NCBI GenBank assembly: GCA_907165135.1
Contig: OU015568.1
Coordinates: 14,392,501-14,456,500, forward strand
Direction: 5' to 3'
From: Oikopleura dioica
Lineage: Eukaryota > Chordata > Appendicularia > Copelata > Oikopleuridae
Length of the DNA: 64,000 nucleotides
The notes beneath the pieces are model-generated. The model did not search any database and was not told the DNA's origin. It saw nothing but the letters and a program-made list of their open reading frames with translations. Within the stretch, counting starts at the first letter, position 1, and every line of letters starts with the position of its first letter. Below, piece by piece: positions 54,857 to 64,000 of this stretch. The translations under genes were made by a program, and so were the position numbers.

Positions 54857-57800
54857 ATGAAGACTATCAGAAAACTCTTTTCCGCTGCTCAAAATTACAT
54901 GGGCCAAAAACACAAGAAAGATCTGATGGATAACATCCGCAGATTTAACTGGAAAGTTCAAAATGGCCAGAAAAGCTCTCGGATCAAAGTAAGCCCGACC
55001 GAGTTTCAAAGGACTAAGCAAGATTTTTTAGGCGAATGATATAAAGGGCTACTTGCACATTTGGTGCAATCAACGAAGAGTCACACCAGAATTTAACTAC
55101 AAAGAACTGGGAAATCGACACAAGAAACTCTTTAGCTGCTCGATTCAAATAAGCGGACTCGATTTTATTTCAATCAAAGAAGCGAGAAGCAAGAAAGAAG
55201 CGCAAAACGAAGCAACTTGGGAATATTGCAATAAACTCGCGGAACTTGGCTTCATGGACAAAGAAGACTTCCCGAAGAAAGAAAAGGTCGCGACGAACGC
55301 TGCAGGAAGCATTCCACAAGACTGGCATCAAATCGTCACGAATGAACACATCGAGGAAGCGGGCGGCTGGACACCAGACAGTTGTCAGAAGCGATTACAG
55401 ACATTTTGCAGTACGGAAAAAGTCTCGTGCGAAATTCAAAACTCTTCGATGGGACCTGACCACGCAAAAATCCAAATCGCCGAGCTTCGACTGACCCTGA
55501 AGAAATATGGAAAAGAATTTTATGCGAAAGAACAAGCGCGAACGAAGAAAACAGCGAATGCTCTTGTTTCCTGGTCGATCGTCAAGCAACTCTATTTGGC
55601 AAAGATGATCGAAGAATGCGGATCGCGGCTTCGACGACCGAACGATATAAAAAATCAGGGAGGGAAGAAAACGACGCTAGAAACAATCGACGAAGCCACT
55701 GGTGACTGGACGCTTGATACAGCACGACAAAAGCTCCATGAATTCTTGGCGAAACGCAAAATCGCGCTAGAATACATTATGGAGGAAAAGGGAATGCCAA
55801 GTCATAGAATTTACATTGCCAAGCTTGATTTCACGATCGATGGAAAACAATACGCGTATGCAGACTCAGCTGCTAATAAAAAAGCTGCGCAGAAGAAAAC
55901 TGCGCTTGAATTATGCATGCGTCTATTCAGAGATGGCAAAATTGGTGCTAATGTTGCCGGACCAGGTAAATAAAGAACATAAACTCACATCATCTCATTT
56001 ATTGTAAGATGAAATTAAAAAACTTTTTGCAGGGAAAAAATTGACTTCGGCCTTTTTCGGGCATACAATTTTTATAAAATGAAACCAAACTATTTACATA
56101 ATGTAAATTTTACAGTATCATTTTAGCAGGGAAAAATAAAGATAACATCATCTCATTTTTTGAGTCTCTCAATGATTAAATGAAACAAAAGGATTATTAT
56201 TCTGATACAATCATTTTATCAGGAACAAAAAAAATTTTCTTGCACGTCGATTCGTGTTATTTGAAATAACTTATTCCAGTAACTGTTTACATTTTTTATA
56301 TTTATAATACTTTCCGCAGTAGAATCGTTATAATCGTTTATAAATCTCTTCTTGAGGGCGCTCTAATAGAGATAGTATCTCAAAATCACACTGTGACCCA
56401 GCTTGATTTCGATGAAATCGTAAAATGGGGTCGACCTTATTTCCAATATTGTTCTCGGTGGGGGATGATATCAAGCCGAGTGTCACTAAAGATTGATTTT
56501 ATTCTCTCGGTTGATATGAAACTTTTTTATTAGGAAGTAACAGTTTCTCTCAGGAATTTGGATCAATCCTAGACGAGCCGCAGCAATAAACAATGATCCT
56601 CCGGAAAAACTCAAGCCACCAAAACCTATCAAAAATATGGACAAGCGAGAGCGCGATGAATACGCCTGCAAAGTCAAGCTAGAATCGATCATGCCAATCA
56701 ACAACTTCAACACCGCGACTTCCCTTTTCATGGATCACATTCAAAAGACGCTAAAAGAAGTTTCCGATAGATTCTTACAAGAAGAACGGGACAATCCAGA
56801 CACCCAGACAAAGCTGAAAAGTGGGGAAATAAAAAGCGTGGAAGCTTTGAGGGAAATTCTTGGAGTCATGCAAGTCGGGGCGCTAGCCGGGCAGATCAAT
56901 TTGAAAGGCGAGACGGAATTCCTAGCAGTTTTGATGACGAAAAATAAGCCAACTTTTGCGCTGCTTGAGAAACTAGCGCATAAGATATCGGAACATATGA
57001 GCCAAACCTATCATGAGAACTACAAAGGTGAGCAACCTTCTCATTACCGCTGAACTGTGGGAAAACGATAACACAATCTATTTGTAGTGATTGTTTCCAG
57101 AGAGCTTGGGGGTCTCGAGCTATTCAGATTGGCCGAGCCGCGGGTAACGATTCTGATGTCGGTGGCCTCGCCCAAATGCAGACCGCCACTGAATTTGACC
57201 GAAGAAGTAAAATGTAAGAGATGCTAAAGTTTTCATTTTTTCAGAGATATTTTGCGAATTCTTCGATGAGAGATTTCTTTGATAATACCGCGATTGGCAT
57301 TTCTGACTGACTGATTCTGATTTTCGAGTGAAATAGCTAATCAACCAATTAAAATTTGACTCTAGTGTCTCTTCTTTGAGAGTTCCGTCAAACCAGTGAC
57401 GCCTACGCAATCTACGTTACAAATCTCCTATGTTTTTAGCATGGAGAATTGTAACGTCAATGTGCATCTTTCAAAAATCAGTCAGTCAGGACTGCCAATC
57501 GCGGTACAAAATACGAATTCACAAATTCCCTCTATTTACTTGAAATTTAGCGGAGCCTGAAGACCCCACAGTAGAATACATCCCCAACGATCAATGTCTC
57601 CGTGCCCTGGCCGAGCTTCGTCGCGCGAAATGGTATCACGTGTGTGCCCAAAAAGTACAGAACTGCACGGCCGTCGCTCGCATTATTCGTGACATGACGC
57701 TGCGTGTGCCCACGTGGAACATTCTATCGGATTGGAATATTCAGCTTTTAGTACAGAAAGGGCTTGAGTCAGCTGGAAAGGCACTTCCGATCTCAGACGG

Positions 57801-58229
57801 CGTTCAACGAATCTTTTCTGTCCTCGCCGGTGGTCTTATTATCAAAGGTCAGTGAAAAACGAACAGCAGTAGATTCAGATGGATAAATTTAATCAGGCGG
57901 CGAAGGAATAATCGACCCCTGCGAAAGAGAGCCAGTCGACGCCATGAAAGACTTATCAGATCAGGACAGAGAAGATATTACTTCGAGGTAGAGAAAAAAA
58001 TAAAAAATGAATTTTAAAATTTTTCGTAAGTAAAACATTTTTCATAAATAAAAATTCTAGCGCTCAACATGCTCTGAGACTGATGGCTTTCAACTCTCTC
58101 AACAAAATCCTTGGAATTCCATCTCTGGAAGCGATCGCTCGCCAATACGACACCACTGCCCCGGAAAGTACGGAAGAAAACAAAGAAGAAAACGAAGACG
58201 ACCCGACCGCGATTCCAGCCGGCCTTTAG
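54857..58229 (+). CDS. Three-dsRBD plus DZF domain RNA-binding protein
   Basis: A protein with three dsRNA-binding domains of the DHX9/MLE kind followed by a C-terminal DZF domain. dsRBD1: KGYLHIWCNQRRVTPEF to RSKKEAQNEATWEYCNKLAE. dsRBD2: GWTPDSCQKRLQTFC and GPDHAKIQIAELRLTLKKYG to TKKTANALVSWSIVKQLY. dsRBD3: DWTLDTARQKLHEFLAKRK to NKKAAQKKTALELCMRLFRD. A phase-1 intron (55966-56553) then joins GPG to IWINPRRAAAINND. The DZF follows: ALREILGVMQVGALAGQINL, LRALAELRRAKWYHVCAQKV, IIRDMTLRVPTWNILSDWNI, GGEGIIDPCEREPVDAMKDL and AQHALRLMAFNSLNKILGIP (stop 58227-58229). Read through the intron, the first part ends as a stop after GPGK, so a dsRBD-only isoform is possible. No helicase motifs follow. 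ILF3/STRBP have the opposite domain order. The start codon is uncertain. Confidence 0.72.
56009..56175. repeat. Degenerate repeats in the dsRBD-DZF intron
   Basis: ATGAAATTAAAAAACTTT (56009-56026) equals the terminal repeat of the element at 36517-37110. CATCATCTCATTT occurs at about 55991 and again at about 56148, and GCAGGGAAAAA at about 56029 and about 56129. Probably a decayed TIR element that lengthened this intron to 588 bp. Confidence 0.5.
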
Positions 58230-58381
58230 ACGTTTTATTTATGTTCTTAACCTTTCTGTATGCCGTACTACTGTCGTACTGTACATAAGTATTCCGCTCG
58301 GAAGTCGGTGGTTTGTTTACCTTTTATTTGTATTTAGAGCGCCGATCCTCGACCATGAAGAACCAAAACGAATCGAGCTAG

Positions 58382-60543
<2,162 letters not shown>

Positions 60544-60745
60544 TTTAATCCTATCTTTAATTTTAAATTATCTCTCTTCCTATCTACTTGCTCCATGCTG
60601 CCACGATCTCTATCGACGAAAAATTTAATTTGTTATGATAATCTCGCTCATTCTTTCTACATTTTCAAACATGTGTACCTTTTTATTTCTACAGTGAATA
60701 CAGTAAAGTCGTGAATAAACCCTTCTAGACACAACGTCTTCTTTT

Positions 60746-62381
60746 ATGCGTTTTGATGGTTTACTGATGCTTCGGTCCAGGGGTTCTGTTCTCTCGCGAT
60801 GTAGACATCTTTCAGTCGGGAGCATCGTCATTGGCGATGAAATTCTAAAGGTGAATTTCAAAAAGCAAGTTCATGAATCATTGGGGTTTTCAGGGATACA
60901 TACAAGACACAAATACAGCCTTCCTGGCGTCAACCCTTTTCAAAAACGGAATCAAATTGAGCCAAATCGCGGTCCTTCCAGACGATAAAAACCTCATTGC
61001 CGAGCAAGTAGCACTTTTTTCGCGTAAATTCGACGTGGTAATTACTTCTGGCGGCATTGGTCCAACCCATGATGATATTACCTTCGAATCTGTCGCTGCG
61101 GCCTTTGATGAGGACGTAGAGGTCGATTCTGAATTAGCAAAGATTGTTAGGAAGATTTTTGGCAACGTAGAGGACGATTCACCCCACATGAAATTGTGCA
61201 CAATTCCGCAGTCCTCTAAATTGCTATTCAAAGGGCCCGATGGGACTCCTTTTCGCTACCCTATCGTGACTGTCAATAATGTCTACGTACTGCCCGGCAT
61301 TCCATCTCTTTTCGAGCGCGCAATATCCAACATCGTCGGATACTGGGCTCAAGATATAACTCTTCATAAGAAAACAATCCGACTGAAGTGTCACGAGACA
61401 GAAGTGGCCGATGTTCTTACAGACGCTTCAAAGTTGTTTTCAGATGTAAATATCGGCTCCTATCCGAGCTGGACAAATAACTACGAAAAAGTGCTGATAA
61501 CAATCGATAGCGATAATTTGGAAAGAGTCCAAGATTGCCAGAACTATCTAAAAGAGCGAATAGAGTCGGGAAAAATGGTCGACGAAAACATTAACTGCGA
61601 GCCTTGGACCCTCGAGGGAGCCGATGTGCTGAAACTTCTAGAGGAAGATTCTGCTCTCGGCGGGAAAGTAAGAAAGGCGATGGAAGTGATTGAGAGCGCC
61701 ATGGAAAAATATGGCGATGGATTGAGTTTGGCTTTCAACGGCGGCAAGGATTGTACAGTTCTTCTTCATTTATACTTTGCCGCGTTGAAGAAAAACAAAT
61801 CGACGACGAGGATAAAGTCGATTTACATCGAATCCGACAAGGCGGAAATGTTCGAGGAGATGGACGAGTTTTTGGAGATTTCGCACAAAAGATATGGCAT
61901 CGATGTGATACGAACCAACGGTGGAATCAAGGAAGCCTTGTGTAAGTTACAATAGATAGATGTGAGTTTTTATGTGCATTTAGTCAAAATCAAAGAATCT
62001 CACCCTGAAATCAAAGCTATTCTAATGGGTACTCGTTTCGATGATCCGCATGGAAAATATCTTCAAGATTTTTCACCAACAGACACAGATAAAGGTATCA
62101 AAAAATCCGTATTCTTGACAATTAATAGTTTTCAAGGTTGGCCTGAATACATGCGAGTGAATCCGATTCTAACTTGGGATTATACAGATATTTGGGGCTT
62201 TCTTCGTAAACTTTACGTTCCTTACTGTATTCTTTACGACCGCGGATACAGTTCCATTGGCCCGAAATCGAAAACATTTCCAAATCCAGACCTCGTTTCC
62301 AAGGACGCCACTGGAAAAGTGATCGTTAAACCAGCGTATACTTTGGTCAACAATGAACTTGAGCGATCCGGGCGAAACTGA
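60746..62381 (+). CDS. FLAD1: FAD synthase (FLAD1)
   Basis: Bifunctional FMN adenylyltransferase. The ATG at 60746 gives a basic, possibly mitochondrial leader (MRFDGLLMLRSRGSVLSRCR). The molybdopterin-binding-like domain follows: GSIVIGDEILKGYIQDTNTA, VVITSGGIGPTHDDITFESV and NNVYVLPGIPSLFERAI. The PAPS-reductase-type FAD synthase domain has GLSLAFNGGKDCTVLLHLYF (PP-loop), AILMGTRFDDPHGKYLQDFS and ILTWDYTDIWGFLRKLYVPY then YDRGYSSIGPKSKTFPNP. Introns at about 60851-60892, 61939-61980 and 62095-62136. Both domains are intact. Confidence 0.94.
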
Positions 62382-62479
62382 CCTCTTACTGTATTTATCC
62401 TTCTTCTTTCCTTGCCGTTCTGTTTATTGTTCAAAAAGTTTGTGATTGGAAATTAAATAGGACATCTTTTCGTTTTAGA

Positions 62480-62858
62480 ATGTTGTCTCGCGTTGGTGCT
62501 CGGCTTTCTACCCGATCTTTTTCGAAATACATCGCGGACAACTATGGAAAGAACGTTCATCGTCTCGCAAACCGACCTACTGTTGAAGTTTCCGTTTTTG
62601 AAATCTTTGCCGCTACTGTGGGTACTCTTTTGATTCTTGGCGATGTAAGTACCTTTCAATAATGATCAATTTTCATGCGCAAATTGATGAAATACTCTAA
62701 ACATCTTGAATTTTAGATCGTCCGAGACCAGACTATCCACAGAGAACTTTTCGACGCCAACGGTCAGCCCGAAGAAGTCTGGAATCAGCGAATCTGGCTC
62801 CGACCACGAGGCTTCCACCAGGAAGGTAACCTCATGGGCCGAGCACAGATCTGGTAAA
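62480..62858 (+). CDS. Small mitochondrial-type single-pass membrane protein
   Basis: Two exons joined at phase 0 (GAT/GTAAGT at about 62643; TTTTAG at 62717). An N-terminal presequence (MLSRVGARLSTRSFSKYIA) is followed by one membrane helix (VSVFEIFAATVGTLLILGDI) and a polar C-terminus ending GRAQIW. About 100 residues. Size, presequence, one helix and C-rich codon use fit an accessory subunit of a respiratory complex, but I cannot name it. It starts 98 bp after FLAD1. Confidence 0.7.
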
Positions 62859-62923
62859 ACATCATTTTTCTGCATCTGTATGTTATTTATTCGAAATCAA
62901 AATAATAGAGAAATAAAAACAAT

Positions 62924-63551
62924 TCAAAAAACAACTTCTGTTGCGCTTCCTTCAAAATCGTTCTGTTCGTAAGTGTAGTCCGCTAAAATTATATTTTGAA
63001 AAGTGAAATCAAGGAAGGGCCAGGTACGTTCAGGCCGATCAGCAACCCAGAGAAGATGGCGGTAAGAGGTGTAGGCCAACACAGGGCAGCGTTTTTTTGG
63101 GTTCTTTCGTTCTACGAGAATTGTTCTGCATCCTTTTTGTTTAGGCACGCACTCAGCAGGCCAGGCAGTAGGTCGTAGGGCACTAAAACAGAATTTGTTT
63201 AGAAATTTCTTAAAAAATATAGTAGTCTTGGAGAATTCGTCATTTCAATAGTGACCGATTTTTTTTGACCCTATTGAATTGATCTGTCTAAAAAGAGACA
63301 GGTTTATTTGCCTCGGATTCGCTCTCCAGCCCTTGGAAATAATTGTGTTACCTCTGGCAATCTAAATAAATCGAATCCTGAATATCAATGCATCTGCATG
63401 TTTGGCAATGATTCACCCGCCCTGTCTCTTTCCAGGACACTCGATTCTCAACGTCAGCCCAAGTGCAGTTTGATTTCTTTAGCGCATTAATTGACGATAA
63501 TCCAAAGCTCTGAGAGACCAAAAAGAGGAAAAACAAGAGCATTTTTTTCAA
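62924..63551 (-). CDS. Beta-microseminoprotein family secreted protein
   Basis: Secreted small Cys-rich protein. Exon 1 (from 63551): signal peptide MKKMLLFFLFLVSQSFGLSS, then CTWADVENRVSWKETGRVNH, CQTCRC and SIYLDCQ. A phase-2 intron (about 63350-63183) leads to exon 2, SALRPTAWPAECVPKQKGCR then TILVERKNPKKRCPVLAYTS, which matches the second half of the family (C...I(V/L)VE(K/R)K(D/N)PKK.C.V) very well. A further 51-bp intron (about 63028-62978) probably removes part of the tail, giving RPEPDYTYEQNDFEGSATEV and the stop at 62924. Convergent with the preceding gene and divergent from WDFY1/2. Confidence 0.78.
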
Positions 63552-63678
63552 AATGAAATGAAAATTGGTACTAATTTGAAGTTTTTTTCAAAACAACATT
63601 TTTCGATCAGCTGATTATCACAATAAGGATTCACTCAAGTGTTAATTGGAAAAACATTTTCAGAGTGACATTTTGAGC

Positions 63679-64000
63679 ATGTCGGCTGTTGGCGAAGTAG
63701 CAGACCCATCAATGGGGATGGTAAAAGCAACGGCTATTATCCGAGATGATGACGGGATTATCACTGTGAGCAGCGATAATTCAGTCCGTGTCTGGCTCAA
63801 GAGATCAAATGGGCAGTACTGGCCTTCTGTATGTCATTTTCTTACAAGCGCTGGCCGAAAGTTAAAGAGTTAATAAAATCTCCTTATATAAAAAATATCT
63901 ATTATCATCGTATTATAAATTCAAGCATAAAATTTAGTCGATCATGAATCTCGCCTGGTGTTCATCGGACAAGAAAGCGGGACAGTCCAAATGTTCGAAC
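63679..64000 (+). CDS. WDFY1/2 (WD40-FYVE) protein, 3' part outside window
   Basis: Endosomal PI3P-binding WD40-FYVE protein; only the first WD repeat is visible. The ATG at 63679 gives MSAVGEVADPSMGMVKATAI, then DDDGIITVSSDNSVRVWLKR and SNGQYWPSV, nearly identical to the vertebrate WDFY1/2 N-terminus. The next exon (from about 63938) reads HESRLVFIGQESGTVQMFE and continues past the window edge. The join between about 63834 and 63938 is unresolved. The FYVE domain would lie downstream. Confidence 0.85.

Noticed and set aside
54605-58229. DHX9 helicase, suggested by the three dsRBDs
   Set aside because: No helicase motifs (GCGKTTQ, DEIH) follow. The downstream exons encode a DZF domain instead.

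Overview
The window is eukaryotic and very gene-dense. About 31 protein-coding loci sit in 64 kb, most split by introns of roughly 35-60 bp, with intergenic gaps often under 200 bp. The gene content is animal (an R-SMAD, MED19, FIP1, DDX11, AKAP1, IER3IP1, beta-microseminoprotein, arylsulfatase, IDH3A). The tiny introns, occasional non-GT introns, long same-strand runs and short TIR elements together point to an appendicularian tunicate such as Oikopleura. That species-level placement is inference. No tRNA, rRNA, CRISPR or prokaryotic feature was seen. Gene models were assembled by eye from ORFs plus splice-site and phase matching, so internal exon borders are approximate.

Left third (1-20 kb): a 5'-truncated DDX11-type helicase, a secreted EGF-repeat protein, a small secreted Cys-rich peptide, a coiled-coil protein, then two long paralogous type II membrane proteins with Kelch-like C-termini. 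The paralogs are arranged tail to tail (9993-14005 plus, 15546-19908 minus) around a Rab-type GTPase.

Middle, minus strand (21-33 kb): five consecutive minus-strand genes. They are AKAP1-like (mitochondrial anchor, KH, Tudor), an NSUN4-like protein that has lost its catalytic cysteines, IER3IP1/Yos1, a BTB-RGG fusion protein, and a large single-pass membrane protein that may be a CatSper auxiliary subunit.

Right half, plus strand (33.2-62.9 kb): sixteen consecutive plus-strand genes. They are ETFRF1, a membrane acid phosphatase, two AIG1/ADTRP-like proteins around an unrecognised probable mitochondrial protein, MED19, a TMEM214-like gene, an unrecognised charged protein, FIP1, Pur-alpha, arylsulfatase B-like, IDH3A, a three-dsRBD plus DZF protein, SMAD1/5-type, FLAD1 and a small mitochondrial membrane protein. 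Several spacings (38-110 bp) would fit trans-spliced operons. The window ends with a divergent pair, beta-microseminoprotein (minus) and WDFY1/2 (plus, partial).

Mobile DNA is mostly non-autonomous TIR or foldback elements. Three lie in the TMEM214-like gene, two of them inside exons. Two adjacent elements inflate one intron of an AIG1-like gene, and two lie in the minus-strand Kelch paralog, one of which may act as an introner. The most notable observations are the dsRBD-DZF domain order, the cysteine-less NSUN4 homologue, the BTB-RGG fusion, the exon-interrupting transposons and the candidate CatSper subunit.
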